Source: Paractinoplanes atraurantiacus (GTDB lineage Bacteria > Actinomycetota > Actinomycetes > Mycobacteriales > Micromonosporaceae). Taken from it: a stretch of 64,000 nucleotides of DNA. How positions within the stretch are numbered: the stretch's first letter is position 1; every line of letters starts with the position of its first letter. Positions 23,096 to 32,557 of the stretch are shown piece by piece. Position numbers and translations under genes: made by a program. A model generated the notes under the pieces. That model saw nothing but the letters and a program-made list of their open reading frames with translations. It ran no database searches and was not told where the DNA came from. The stretch covers positions 926,786 through 990,785 of the forward strand of contig NZ_OBDY01000001.1 in the NCBI RefSeq assembly GCF_900215205.1, read 5' to 3'.

Positions 23096-24399
23096 GTGTG
23101 AAACCGGTACGCCTGGCCCTGCTGGGCTGCGGCACCGTCGGTTCGGAAGTGGTACGCCTGCTGCACGACCAGGCCGGCGACCTGACGGCCCGGATCGGCG
23201 CGCCCCTCGAGATCGTCGGGATCGCGGTGCGCCGTCTCGGCCGCGAGCGCGGCGACCTCCCGGTCGACCCGGCACTGTTCACCACCGACGCGCTCGGGCT
23301 GGTCAAGCGCGACGACGTCGACGTGGTGATCGAGGTGGTGGGCGGCATCGAGCCGGCCCGCTCGTGGCTGGTCGAGGCGCTGCGCGCCGGCAAGAGCGTG
23401 GTCACGGCCAACAAGGCGCTGCTGGCCGAGGACGGCGGGTCGCTGCACGACGCGGCCGCCGAGGGCGGCGCCGACCTCTACTACGAGGCCTCCGTGGCCG
23501 GGGCCATCCCGCTGCTGCGCCCGCTGCGCGAGTCGCTGCACGGCGACCGCGTCACCCGGGTCACCGGCATCGTGAACGGCACCACCAACTTCATCCTGTC
23601 GTCGATGGACGCCACCGGCGCCGGCTTCAGCGAGGCCCTCGACGAGGCCACCGAGCTGGGCTACGCCGAGGCCGACCCGACGGCCGACGTCGAGGGCTTC
23701 GACGCCGCGGCCAAGGCGGCCATCCTGGCCTCGCTCGCCTTCCACACCCGGGTCACCGCCGAGGACGTCTTCCGCGAGGGCATGACCGGCGTGACCGCCG
23801 GCGACATGGCCAGCGCGCAGGAGATGGGCTGCACCATCAAGCTGCTCTGCATCGCCGAGCGCGGCCCGGACGAGACCGGCCAGGAATCGGTCAGCGTCCG
23901 CGTGCACCCGGCGATGATCCCGCGCAGCCACCCGCTGGCCAGCGTCGGCGACGCCTTCAACGCGGTCTTCGTCGAGGCCGACGCGGCCGGGCAGCTGATG
24001 TTCTACGGCCGCGGCGCGGGCGGCCGGCCGACCGCGAGCGCGGTGCTGGGCGACATCGTGGCCGCGGCCCGCAACCGGCTCGCCGGCACCCGGGCGCCGA
24101 GCGAGAGCAACTACGCCCACCTGCCGGTACGCCCGATCGGCGCCGCCGTCACGCGCTATCACATCAACCTCGACGTGGACGACCGCCCGGGTGTGCTGGC
24201 CGCCGTGGCCGGCGTCTTCGCCCAGCACGAGGTGTCGATCGCGACCGTGCGCCAGTCCGGTCGCGAGGAGGACGCCAAGCTGGTCATCGTCACCCACGGC
24301 GCGCCCGACGCCAACCTGGCCGCGACCGTCGAGTCGCTGTCCCGGCTCGAGATCGTCCGGTCCATCGCCAGCGTGCTGCGCGTCGAGGGAGGGGTCTGA
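23092..24399 (+). CDS. hom: Homoserine dehydrogenase
   Basis: A 435-residue NAD(P)-dependent enzyme that reduces aspartate semialdehyde to homoserine, the branch point to threonine and methionine. Rossmann motif LLGCGTVGSEV, ANKALLAEDG, GIVNGTTNFILSSM, and catalytic-core GYAEADPTADVEGFDAAAK. A C-terminal ACT domain (YHINLDVDDRPGVLAAVAGVF) suggests threonine feedback control. Coupled to lysA by ATGA. Confidence 0.97.
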   Translation: MSVKPVRLALLGCGTVGSEVVRLLHDQAGDLTARIGAPLEIVGIAVRRLGRERGDLPVDPALFTTDALGLVKRDDVDVVIEVVGGIEPARSWLVEALRAGKSVVTANKALLAEDGGSLHDAAAEGGADLYYEASVAGAIPLLRPLRESLHGDRVTRVTGIVNGTTNFILSSMDATGAGFSEALDEATELGYAEADPTADVEGFDAAAKAAILASLAFHTRVTAEDVFREGMTGVTAGDMASAQEMGCTIKLLCIAERGPDETGQESVSVRVHPAMIPRSHPLASVGDAFNAVFVEADAAGQLMFYGRGAGGRPTASAVLGDIVAAARNRLAGTRAPSESNYAHLPVRPIGAAVTRYHINLDVDDRPGVLAAVAGVFAQHEVSIATVRQSGREEDAKLVIVTHGAPDANLAATVESLSRLEIVRSIASVLRVEGGV

Positions 24400-24402
24400 G
24401 CC

Positions 24403-24771
24403 GTGCTCGACCACGTGGGGTTCCAGTGTTCCGACCTGGCCGCGGCCGCGGCCTTCTACGACGCGGCGCTGGCACCCCTCGGCGGCCGCCGGCTCATGGA
24501 CGTCAAGGTCGCGATCGGGTACGGCACCGATCAGGCCGACTTCTGGATCAGCGAGTTGAGCGAGGGTGAGGGTTTCCGCGAGTCGCACATCGCGTTCGCG
24601 GCGGCCGACCGGGCCGCGGTCGACGCCTTCTTCGCGGCGGCGGTCGCGGCGGGCGCCGAGGTGCTGCACGCGCCGGCCCTCCACCCGGAATACCACGAGA
24701 GCTACTACGGCGCTTTCGTCCGCGATCCGGACGGCAACAACGTCGAGGCGGTGTGCCACCGTCCCGAATAG
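24403..24771 (+). CDS. VOC/glyoxalase-family protein
   Basis: A 122-residue single-unit vicinal oxygen chelate protein: [23 protein letters not shown] (metal His), [35 protein letters not shown] start 3 bp after hom, in its operon and before thrC. Substrate unknown; presumably an inserted, functionally unrelated passenger. Confidence 0.88.
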   Translation: MLDHVGFQCSDLAAAAAFYDAALAPLGGRRLMDVKVAIGYGTDQADFWISELSEGEGFRESHIAFAAADRAAVDAFFAAAVAAGAEVLHAPALHPEYHESYYGAFVRDPDGNNVEAVCHRPE

Positions 24772-24842
24772 CGGACGCGAAGTCCCAAAATTCGGCGCGC
24801 TGGGGCACCCTGTTGCAGGCCAACGAAAAAAGGGAGACGACC

Positions 24843-25892
24843 ATGTACCGGGGACTGATCGAGGCGTACCGGGACCGGCTGCCGGTCACCGACGCCACCC
24901 CCGTGGTCACGTTGCACGAGGGCAACACCCCGCTCGTGCCCGCACCGGTGCTGTCGCAGCGCACCGGCGCCGACGTCTACCTCAAGGTGGAGGGGGCCAA
25001 CCCGACCGGCTCGTTCAAGGACCGCGGCATGACCATGGCCGTGTCCAAGGCGGTCGAGGACGGTGCCAAGGCCATCATCTGCGCCTCCACCGGCAACACC
25101 AGCGCCTCGGCCGCGGCGTACGCGGCCCGGGCCGGCCTGACCTGCGCGGTGCTCGTGCCGCAGGGCAAGATCGCGCTCGGCAAGCTGGCTCAGGCGCTGG
25201 TCCACGGGGCCAAGCTGCTGCAGGTCAACGGCAACTTCGACGACTGCCTGGCGCTCGCCTCCAAGCTGTCGCAGGACTTCCCGGTCGCCCTGGTCAACTC
25301 GGTCAACATCTTCCGGCTGCACGGGCAGAAGACGGCCTCGTTCGAGATCGTCGAGGCGCTCGGCGACGCCCCCGACATCCACTGCCTGCCGGTCGGCAAC
25401 GCGGGCAACATCTCCGCGTACTGGATGGGCTACCGCGAGGACAAAGACGCGGGCAACAGCACAAAGCTTCCGAAGATGTACGGGTTTCAGGCGTCCGGTT
25501 CGGCGCCGATCGTCACCGGCAAGGTCGTCGAGGAGCCGTCGACGATCGCCACCGCGATCCGCATCGGCAACCCGGCCAGCTGGACCAAGGCGCTCGACGC
25601 CCGCGACTCGTCGGGCGGTCTGATCGAGGCGGTCACCGATCGCGAGATCCTCACGGCCTACCGGCTGCTCGCCCGCGAGGTCGGCGTCTTCGTCGAGCTG
25701 GCCAGCGCGGCCAGCGTGGCCGGTCTGCTCCAGCAGGCGCAGGCGGGCAAGGTGCCGGCGGGCTCCCGGGTGGTCTGCACGGTCACCGGGCACGGCCTCA
25801 AGGACCCGGAGTGGGCCATCTCGACCGCCCCCTCGCCGACCACGATCCAGAACGACGTGCTGATCGCGGCCCGCGAGCTAGGCCTGGCCTGA
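24843..25892 (+). CDS. thrC: Threonine synthase
   Basis: A 349-residue PLP enzyme that makes L-threonine from O-phosphohomoserine. PLP lysine in [31 protein letters not shown], and the phosphate-binding [15 protein letters not shown] 24843 follows AGGGAGACG; an upstream in-frame ATG at 24753 is in the spacer after the VOC gene. The last 15 bp overlap the convergent MarR gene. thrB lies separately at 31318. Confidence 0.97.
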   Translation: MYRGLIEAYRDRLPVTDATPVVTLHEGNTPLVPAPVLSQRTGADVYLKVEGANPTGSFKDRGMTMAVSKAVEDGAKAIICASTGNTSASAAAYAARAGLTCAVLVPQGKIALGKLAQALVHGAKLLQVNGNFDDCLALASKLSQDFPVALVNSVNIFRLHGQKTASFEIVEALGDAPDIHCLPVGNAGNISAYWMGYREDKDAGNSTKLPKMYGFQASGSAPIVTGKVVEEPSTIATAIRIGNPASWTKALDARDSSGGLIEAVTDREILTAYRLLAREVGVFVELASAASVAGLLQQAQAGKVPAGSRVVCTVTGHGLKDPEWAISTAPSPTTIQNDVLIAARELGLA

Positions 25893-26348
25893 GCCGCCTC
25901 CGCGCCCACCCCACTCCTCGTCGGCGACCTTGACGAGCAGCAGGATCGCCTGAGCGACCCGATCGAGCTCCTCGGCTGAGAGACGGCTGAGGAGCGCGCG
26001 CATCTTCGCCTCCCCGGCGTTGAAGATGCTTCCGATGAGCTCGCGGCCCGCACGTGACAGCCCGATCCGGCGCACCCGCCGATCGTGCAGGTCTTCCGTG
26101 CGGGTCACCAGGTCCTGCACGACCAGACGGTCGATCATGCCGCTGAGCGCGGCGGCGCCGACCCCGAGCAGACCGGCGAGCTCACCGAACGGCACATTGC
26201 CGTGCCGTGAGAGCAGCATGAGTATTTTGAGCTGCGACAACGTCAGGTGCGACGAGAACAGCGGATCGGCCTGGTCCTCGGCGATCAGGTCCTGGAGCCG
26301 ATGCTGCGCGCCCATAATGTCCGCGATGAGCTGTTCCTTCTCGGCCAC
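25878..26348 (-). CDS. MarR-family transcriptional regulator
   Basis: A 156-residue winged-helix protein: [70 protein letters not shown] is the MarR DNA-binding domain with its wing. Start GTG 26348 (VAEKEQ) preferred over the upstream extension. It is divergent from the RND transporter gene and probably represses it. Confidence 0.9.
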   Translation of the reverse strand: MAEKEQLIADIMGAQHRLQDLIAEDQADPLFSSHLTLSQLKILMLLSRHGNVPFGELAGLLGVGAAALSGMIDRLVVQDLVTRTEDLHDRRVRRIGLSRAGRELIGSIFNAGEAKMRALLSRLSAEELDRVAQAILLLVKVADEEWGGRGGGSGQA

Positions 26349-26491
26349 CGCCGACCCTTTCCCTGTGACGCTTTGATGGCCGTTTTGTTGCCATCTGGTG
26401 GCCGACGCTACCAGTGCACCCCGGGGAAAAACCATTTGTTCGCGTCAGGCAAACTATTCATGCTGGACGAACTATTACCGGGGGAGCGCAC
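26349..26491. promoter_or_regulatory. marR/RND divergent control region
   Basis: A 143-bp spacer. GATGGC at 26371-26376 and GCCATC at 26386-26391 form an interrupted inverted repeat near the MarR start, a possible operator. AACTATT occurs twice (26452 and 26469 regions) before the RND gene. No -35/-10 pair can be fixed with confidence. Confidence 0.35.
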
Positions 26492-29400
26492 ATGTCATTT
26501 CTGACCCGGCTCAGCCTCGCCAACAGAGGCCTGGTCGCTCTAGTCGCCATCGTCATCGCCGGCTTCGGGATCTTCGCCATCCCGTCGCTGAAGCAGCAAC
26601 TGTTCCCGTCGATCGAGTTCCCCGCGGCCTTCGTGACCGCGACGCTGCCGGGCGCCGGCCCGGAGATCATCCAGGATCAGATCACCGAGCCGCTCGAGGG
26701 TGCCGCGAAGGGCCTCGACGGCATCGACAGCGTCACCTCGAGCACTCGTGAGGGCGTCGCCACGGTCACCGTGGCCTTCGTCTACGGCACCGACATCGAC
26801 TCGGCGGTCAACCAGCTCACCACCGCGGTCAACCGGGTGCAGCCGCAACTGCCCGACGACGTCGAGCCGACGATCTTCGCGGGCAGCACCGACGACATCC
26901 CGGCGATCGTGCTGGCCGCCTCCGGCGGCGGTGACGAGAGTGCGCTCCTGGCCAAGCTCAACGACACGGTCGTGCCCGAGCTGAACGGGATCGAGGGCGT
27001 CCGCGACACCACGATCACCGGTGCCCGGTCCCAGCAGGTGGTCATCACGCCCGACCTGGCCAAGCTGACCGCGGCCGGCGTCAACCCGCAGGCGATCACC
27101 ACCGTCCTGCAGCAGAACGGCATCTCGGTGCCGGCCGGCGCCGTGAACGACGGCACCAAGTCGCTGACCGTCCAGGTGGGCACGCCGATCACCACTGTCG
27201 ACCAGCTCAAGCAGGTCTACCTGACCGGCAGCAAGGGCCCGGTCCAGCTCGGCTCGGTGGCCACTGTCGAGAGCAAGCTGCCGGCCGCCACCTCGTACAC
27301 CCGCACCGACGGCGTGGCCAGCCTCGGCATCGCGGTCACGGCGCGGCCCGACGGCAACCCGGTCGACATCTCCCACGAGGTGCGCGACAAGCTGGCCGAC
27401 CTCGAGAAGGACTCCGGCGCCAAGCTGACCGTCGTCACCGACCAGGCGCCGTTCGTCGAGCGCTCGATCGAGAGCCTCACCACCGAGGGCCTGCTCGGCC
27501 TCGTGTTCGCCGTCATCGTCATCCTGATCTTCCTCATGTCGGTGCGGTCGACCCTGGTCACCGCGGTCTCCATCCCGCTGTCGGTGCTGATCGCGCTGAT
27601 CGCGCTCTGGGTCGGCGACTACACCCTCAACCTGCTCACCCTGGGCGCGCTGACGATCGCGGTCGGCCGGGTGGTCGACGACTCGATCGTCGTCCTGGAG
27701 AACATCAAGAGACATTTGGAGTACGGCGAGGGGAAGGTCCACGCCATCATCACGGCCGTCCGCGAGGTGTCGGGCGCGGTGACCGCGTCCACCCTGACCA
27801 CGGTGGCCGTGTTCGCCCCGATCGCCCTGGTCGGCGGCTTCGTGGGCCAGATCTTCTCGTCCTTCGCGATCACCGTGACCGTGGCCCTGATCGCCTCGCT
27901 CTTCGTGGCTCTCACGGTCGTACCCGTGCTGGCCTACTGGTTCCTCAAGCCGCCGCCCGAGGGCGCCGACACCGAGGCGATCCGGCAGAAGGCCGAGGAG
28001 AAGGAGCGGCGCAACCCTCTCCAGCGCGGCTACCTGCCGGTCATCCGCTTCGCCACCAAGCGCCGCTGGGCCACCCTGTCGATCGGCCTGGTCGTGCTGA
28101 TCGGCACCCTCGGCCTGGCCACCCAGCTCAAGACGAACTTCCTCGACCAGTCCGGTCAGGACTCGCTGACCATCAGCCAGGAGCTGCCGGTCGGCACCAA
28201 CCTGGCCACCACCGACGCCGCGGCCAAGCAGATCGAAGGCGTGCTGGCCGGGACCGACGGGGTCAAGACGTACCAGGTCTCGATCGGCGGCGGCGATTTC
28301 AACCCGTTCCTCGGTGGCGGCGGCGCCAGCACGGCGAGCTTCAACGTGGGCCTCGAGGAGGACGCCGACGCCGTCGAGCTCACCGACCAGCTGCGCGACG
28401 AGATCGGCAAGCTGAGCAACGTCGGCGAGGTGACCGTCGGCGCCGACGACTCCGGTCTCGGCGGCGGCAGCGAGCTCTCGGTCCAGGTCAAGTCGGCCGA
28501 CTCCGAGGCGCTGACCACCGCCACCGAGCAGGTGCAGAAGGCGATGTCCGAGACGCCGGGCGTCATCGACGCCGCCAGCACCCTGGCCGCCAGCGTGCCG
28601 CGCCTCGACGTGGCCGTGAAGCGCGACGTCGCCGCTCAGTACGGGCTCACCGAGGCCGGCATCGCGCAGACCGTGTCGGGCTCCTTCCGCTCGGTTCCGG
28701 CCGGTCAGATCTCGGTCGACGGCTCCAGCCAGGATGTGGTGATCTCGTTCGGCGCCGCCCCGGCCGACCCGGCCGCCCTGGCCAAGCTGCCGCTCACCAC
28801 CGCCCGTGGCGTCGTGCCGCTGAGCCAGGTGGCCGACATCAAGCAGGTCAACGGCCCCGAGGAGGTCACCCGGGTCGACGGCGAGCGCACGGTCTCGGTG
28901 ACCGGCACCGCGACCGGCTCCGACCTCGGCGCCTCGACCCGTGAGCTGCAGAAGAAGCTGGACGCGCTGACCCTGCCGGCCGGCGCCACGGCCACCATCG
29001 GCGGCGCCAGCGCCGACCAGGCCGAGGCGTTCCAGCAGCTGGGCCTGGCCGTGCTGGCCGCCATCGCGATCGTCTTCATCATCATGGTGGCGACGTTCCG
29101 CAGCCTGATCCAGCCGGTCATCCTGCTCGTGTCGATCCCGTTCGCGGCCACCGGCGCCATCATCCTGCTGCTGGTCACCGGCACCGCGCTCGGCGTTCCG
29201 GCCCTGATCGGTGTGCTGATGCTGGTCGGCATCGTGGTGACCAACGCCATCGTGCTGATGGATCTGATCAACCATTACCGGGCGCAGGGCATGGGCGTGC
29301 AGGAGGCGGTGATCGAGGGCGGCCGGCACCGGCTGCGGCCGATCCTGATGACCGCCATCGCGACCATCTTCGCGCTGATCCCGATGGCGCTCGGCCTCAC

Positions 29401-29674
29401 CGGCGAGGGCGGCTTCATCTCGCAGCCACTGGCCATTGTGGTCATCGGTGGCCTGGTCAGCTCGACGCTGCTGACCCTGGTGCTGGTGCCGACGCTCTAC
29501 ACGATGGTCGAGAACCGCAAGGAGAAGCGGCGGGCCAAGCGCGAGGCCCGGAAGGCCGGATCCTGGGCGGCGAAGGAGGATGCGCCGGAGCCGCCGAAGG
29601 AGCCCGCCTCCGCGCTGCGCGGGTACACCGACCAGTTCGAGGTTCTCAAGATGCCCAAGCGCCAGGAGGGCTGA
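26492..29674 (+). CDS. RND-family efflux permease (AcrB-like)
   Basis: A 1060-residue inner-membrane pump of the hydrophobe/amphiphile efflux type. Membrane helix 1 (GLVALVAIVIAGFGIFAIPSL) with the adjacent QLFPSIEFP, two large extracytoplasmic domains, and GRVVDDSIVVLENIKRH in helix 4 with the two aspartates of the proton relay. The second half repeats the layout (GVLMLVGIVVTNAIVLMDLINHYRAQG). No membrane-fusion partner gene is adjacent. ATG 26492 follows GGGGGAGCG. The C-terminal tail is basic, then Pro/Glu-rich. Likely controlled by the divergent MarR protein. Confidence 0.93.
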   Translation: MSFLTRLSLANRGLVALVAIVIAGFGIFAIPSLKQQLFPSIEFPAAFVTATLPGAGPEIIQDQITEPLEGAAKGLDGIDSVTSSTREGVATVTVAFVYGTDIDSAVNQLTTAVNRVQPQLPDDVEPTIFAGSTDDIPAIVLAASGGGDESALLAKLNDTVVPELNGIEGVRDTTITGARSQQVVITPDLAKLTAAGVNPQAITTVLQQNGISVPAGAVNDGTKSLTVQVGTPITTVDQLKQVYLTGSKGPVQLGSVATVESKLPAATSYTRTDGVASLGIAVTARPDGNPVDISHEVRDKLADLEKDSGAKLTVVTDQAPFVERSIESLTTEGLLGLVFAVIVILIFLMSVRSTLVTAVSIPLSVLIALIALWVGDYTLNLLTLGALTIAVGRVVDDSIVVLENIKRHLEYGEGKVHAIITAVREVSGAVTASTLTTVAVFAPIALVGGFVGQIFSSFAITVTVALIASLFVALTVVPVLAYWFLKPPPEGADTEAIRQKAEEKERRNPLQRGYLPVIRFATKRRWATLSIGLVVLIGTLGLATQLKTNFLDQSGQDSLTISQELPVGTNLATTDAAAKQIEGVLAGTDGVKTYQVSIGGGDFNPFLGGGGASTASFNVGLEEDADAVELTDQLRDEIGKLSNVGEVTVGADDSGLGGGSELSVQVKSADSEALTTATEQVQKAMSETPGVIDAASTLAASVPRLDVAVKRDVAAQYGLTEAGIAQTVSGSFRSVPAGQISVDGSSQDVVISFGAAPADPAALAKLPLTTARGVVPLSQVADIKQVNGPEEVTRVDGERTVSVTGTATGSDLGASTRELQKKLDALTLPAGATATIGGASADQAEAFQQLGLAVLAAIAIVFIIMVATFRSLIQPVILLVSIPFAATGAIILLLVTGTALGVPALIGVLMLVGIVVTNAIVLMDLINHYRAQGMGVQEAVIEGGRHRLRPILMTAIATIFALIPMALGLTGEGGFISQPLAIVVIGGLVSSTLLTLVLVPTLYTMVENRKEKRRAKREARKAGSWAAKEDAPEPPKEPASALRGYTDQFEVLKMPKRQEG

Positions 29675-29701
29675 CCGCACACTGCCGGTAGGTTCGGGTA
29701 C

Positions 29702-30925
29702 GTGTCGAAAGCGTTCTCGGTCCTTACCCGCAACAGGGACTTCCGCCGGCTCTTCGGAGCCGAGCTGGTGGTCTTCGGTTCCGACTGGTTCGTCATGGTT
29801 CCGCTGCTGGTGCTGCTCCCCGAGCTCACCGGCAGCGGAATCTGGGGCGGCCTGGTGCTCGCCGTCGACACGGGCATCAACGCCCTGCTCCTGCAGTTCA
29901 CCGGCACCCTGGCCGACCGGTTCGATCGACGGAAGATCCTGATTCTGTCGAATCTCGCCGTGTTCGCCGGGGTGCTGCTGCTTTTCACCGTCCGGTCCGA
30001 GGCGACCGCGCCGCTGGCCCTGGTGGCGATCGGCCTGATGGCGATCGCCAAGGCCTTCTACTCGCCGGCCGCCTCGGCCGCCCTGCCGAACGTCGTCGAT
30101 CCCGAGGACCTGCCCGCCGCGAACGCGGTCTCCGGCTCGACCTGGGGCACGATGACGATCGTCGGCGCGTCGCTCGGCGGCGTCGTGGGAGCGGCCTTCG
30201 GCCCGTACGTCAGCTTCGGTGTCGCCGCCGTCTGCCTGCTCACCGGCGCGCTGCTCACCGCCCTGATCCGCCGCCCGATGCAAGCGCCCCGCGACGACGG
30301 CGCCGAGCCGCAGCGCACGTCGCACGCGATCCGCGAGTCGCTCGGCTATCTGCGCGCCAACCCGCGGATCCGGGCCCTGGTCACGGTCAAGAGCGCGGCC
30401 GGCCTCGGCAACGGCGTACTCATCGTCTTCCCGCTCATCGCCGGCATGCACGGCGCCGGCGTGCTCGGCGCGGGTCTGCTGTTCGCCGTCCGCGGCGCGG
30501 GCGCGCTGGTCGGCCCGTTCCTGCTGCGGCCGGTGCTGCGCCGGCAGTCCTGGCTCTTCCCGGGCCTCGCGCTGTCGATGGCCCTCTACGGCGTCAGCTA
30601 TCTCGGAGTGGCGGTGACGCCGTGGTTTCCGGCCGTGCTCGTCCTGGTCTTCGCCGCGCACCTCGCGGGTGGCGCGAACTGGACTCTCTCGAACTACGCG
30701 TTGCAGGGCGAGGTGCCCGATCGCTTGCGCGGCCGCGTCTTCGCCACCGACCTCATGCTGGCCACGATGGCCATCGCGGTCAGCCAGCTCGGCGCCACCG
30801 CGGTCGTCGACGTGGTCGACGAACGATGGATCCTGGCCGGCTGCGGCCTGATCACCCTGCTCTACGCGATCGGCTGGCGGATCGCCACGAGGCGGGTCGG
30901 AAGGCCGTCAGCCGTCGGCTCGTGA
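29702..30925 (+). CDS. MFS transporter
   Basis: A 407-residue major facilitator protein with about twelve hydrophobic segments. RNRDFRRLFGAELVVFGSDWF opens helix 1, LADRFDRRKILILSN is the loop 2-3 motif, and EVPDRLRGRVFATDLML is the matching second-half loop. This form is the DHA3/enterobactin-exporter-like group; substrate unknown. The GTG at 29702 is 8 nt after TAGGTT and has no ribosome site, so it may be leaderless. Its 3' end overlaps the next gene tail-to-tail by 18 bp. Confidence 0.88.
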   Translation: MSKAFSVLTRNRDFRRLFGAELVVFGSDWFVMVPLLVLLPELTGSGIWGGLVLAVDTGINALLLQFTGTLADRFDRRKILILSNLAVFAGVLLLFTVRSEATAPLALVAIGLMAIAKAFYSPAASAALPNVVDPEDLPAANAVSGSTWGTMTIVGASLGGVVGAAFGPYVSFGVAAVCLLTGALLTALIRRPMQAPRDDGAEPQRTSHAIRESLGYLRANPRIRALVTVKSAAGLGNGVLIVFPLIAGMHGAGVLGAGLLFAVRGAGALVGPFLLRPVLRRQSWLFPGLALSMALYGVSYLGVAVTPWFPAVLVLVFAAHLAGGANWTLSNYALQGEVPDRLRGRVFATDLMLATMAIAVSQLGATAVVDVVDERWILAGCGLITLLYAIGWRIATRRVGRPSAVGS

Positions 30926-31285
30926 CCGGGCGCTGACCAGGGCCGCGACCAGCAGGCCGAGACCCGCCGCGAAGAGCACCGCGAGCATGAAGCTGATGAT
31001 CGCGTTGACCACGCTGAACTGGGTCACCGACATGTCGAACGGACCCTGCGCGACGATCTGGGTGAACACCGCGCTCCAGATCATCGACGCGACGACCTCG
31101 GCCAGCAGCACGCCGAGCCCGGCCCGGGCCAGCCCGCCGCTGCGCCCGGTCAGCCGCCGCCCCGGCATCGAGACGATGACCAGCCCCGCGATCAGGACGG
31201 CCAGAACCGGGAACTGAACCATGAGGATGCCGACGAACGGCCCGATCGCATACACGAGGCAGAACTTAGTGGGTGGGTGCGACAA
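30908..31285 (-). CDS. Small integral membrane protein
   Basis: A 125-residue protein with four hydrophobic segments (LVYAIGPFVGILMVQF; VLAVLIAGLVIVSM; AGLGVLLAEVVASMIWSAVF; IISFMLAVLFAAGLGLLVAALV). The longest frame begins with TTG at 31285; a GTG at 31255 (VYAIGPF) is an equally good start and leaves more room for the divergent thrB promoter. No family recognised. Confidence 0.65.
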   Translation of the reverse strand: MSHPPTKFCLVYAIGPFVGILMVQFPVLAVLIAGLVIVSMPGRRLTGRSGGLARAGLGVLLAEVVASMIWSAVFTQIVAQGPFDMSVTQFSVVNAIISFMLAVLFAAGLGLLVAALVSARSRADG

Positions 31286-31305
31286 GAACGTTGATCGCCG
31301 GGACC

Positions 31306-31311
31306 TAGCAT
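31306..31311 (+). promoter_or_regulatory. -10 box of a leaderless thrB transcript
   Basis: TAGCAT, exactly 6 nt before ATG 31318, the same arrangement as at argS. It also argues against the in-frame GTG at 31312. Confidence 0.55.
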
Positions 31312-31317
31312 GTGGCG

Positions 31318-32229
31318 ATGGGCCTGACCTTCAGTAGCGAGCCGGTCTCCGTCAGCACGCCGGCGACCAGTGCCAATCTCGGGCCGGGTTTCGACACGCT
31401 GGGGCTCGCGCTCACCCTGTACGACGATCTGACCGCGCGCGTCACCGACGGCGGCTACACCGTCGCGGTCGCGGGTGAGGGTGCCGGTGAGCTGCCCGGC
31501 GACGAGACGCACCTCGTGCTGCGGGCGATGCTCGCCACCTTCGACGAACTGGGCGAGCGGCCGGCCGGGCTGGCCGTCGAGTGCGTCAACCGGATCCCGC
31601 AGGCGCGCGGGATGGGGTCGTCGTCGGCCGCGATCGTCGGCGGTGTGCAGCTGGCGCGCGGTCTGGTCGCGGACGGGCCGAACCTGCTCGACGACGAGGC
31701 CGCGCTGCGCATCGCGGCCCGGCTCGAGGGCCATCCCGACAACGTCGCGCCGTGCCTGCTCGGCGGCTTCACGATCGCCTGGACCGAGGGGGCGGGGGCG
31801 CGCGCCGTGCGGTTGGCAGTGTCGGATCGCGTACACCCGACGGTCTTTGTTCCGAAGGAACGCGGTTATACCGCATCGGCGCGGGCCGCGCTGCCCTCGG
31901 CCGTGCCGCACGCGGACGCCGCGTTCAACGCCGGCCGTGCGGCGCTTCTCACGCACGCGCTGACCGCCGCGCCCGAGTTGCTGCACGCGGCCACCGAGGA
32001 CCGGCTGCACCAGGGATATCGGGCCGACGCCATGCCGGGCACCACCTCGCTCGTGGCGGCGCTGCGGTCGGTCGGCGTGGCCGCCGTGGTGAGCGGCGCC
32101 GGCCCGTCCGTGCTGGCGTTGACCGAGGTCCCGGCCGATTTTCGTCCGGGAACAGAGTGGCGCGCCGAGACGTTGGGCGTGGATGTCGCCGGTGCTCTTG
32201 TCAAAGGGAGTATGGTGGAACTCGCCTAG
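31318..32229 (+). CDS. thrB: Homoserine kinase
   Basis: A 303-residue GHMP kinase that phosphorylates homoserine for ThrC. VSTPATSANLGPGFDTLGLAL at the N-terminus, the ATP-binding loop IPQARGMGSSSAAIVGG, and GTTSLVAALRSVGVAAVVSGAGPSVLAL. Probably leaderless. It completes the threonine route with hom and thrC upstream. Confidence 0.96.
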   Translation: MGLTFSSEPVSVSTPATSANLGPGFDTLGLALTLYDDLTARVTDGGYTVAVAGEGAGELPGDETHLVLRAMLATFDELGERPAGLAVECVNRIPQARGMGSSSAAIVGGVQLARGLVADGPNLLDDEAALRIAARLEGHPDNVAPCLLGGFTIAWTEGAGARAVRLAVSDRVHPTVFVPKERGYTASARAALPSAVPHADAAFNAGRAALLTHALTAAPELLHAATEDRLHQGYRADAMPGTTSLVAALRSVGVAAVVSGAGPSVLALTEVPADFRPGTEWRAETLGVDVAGALVKGSMVELA

Positions 32230-32557
32230 CGGGGCCCTGTTGCCGCAGGTCGCACGAGTTGACTACGCTCAAGACCAAGCACAGCCGCGAAGCGAGCGAT
32301 TCTGCGGTTCGGCGCGCACCCCCGAGACTCTTGAGGCCTTCTGGCCGTCTCACCTCCTCAAAGGCACACGCCGAGCAGCATCGAAAGGTCGCTGCACTCG
32401 CCGAGACCTACTCGCCAACCTCTGACGAGCAGGGACACCGTCGAGCTGCCGTGCTGCACAAACTCCCGCGCCGCTTGTGCGAGGCGGGTACCGCGACACC
32501 CGGCCACCAGGCTGCAGAAACCGGGAGTCTCGGGCTTTTTCCGACGGAAGGAATCCA
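32230..32557 (+). other. rho 5' leader, with possible overlapping upstream ORF
   Basis: A 328-bp stretch between thrB and rho. It holds an open frame from TTG 32259 (LTTLKTKHSREASD...) to the TGA at 32559-32561, whose TTGA overlaps the rho start codon. Codon use is mixed, so coding is uncertain. Long leaders before rho often take part in Rho autoregulation. No riboswitch recognised. Confidence 0.4.

Noticed and set aside
22987..24759. Long antisense frame across hom and the VOC gene
   Set aside because: Shadow of well-supported + strand genes; low-complexity product and no ribosome site.
26540..30661. A 1373-codon open frame antisense to the RND and MFS genes
   Set aside because: It mirrors the high GC third positions of two clear transporter genes. 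Its product is a low-complexity Arg/Gly/Asp/His-rich sequence without domains.
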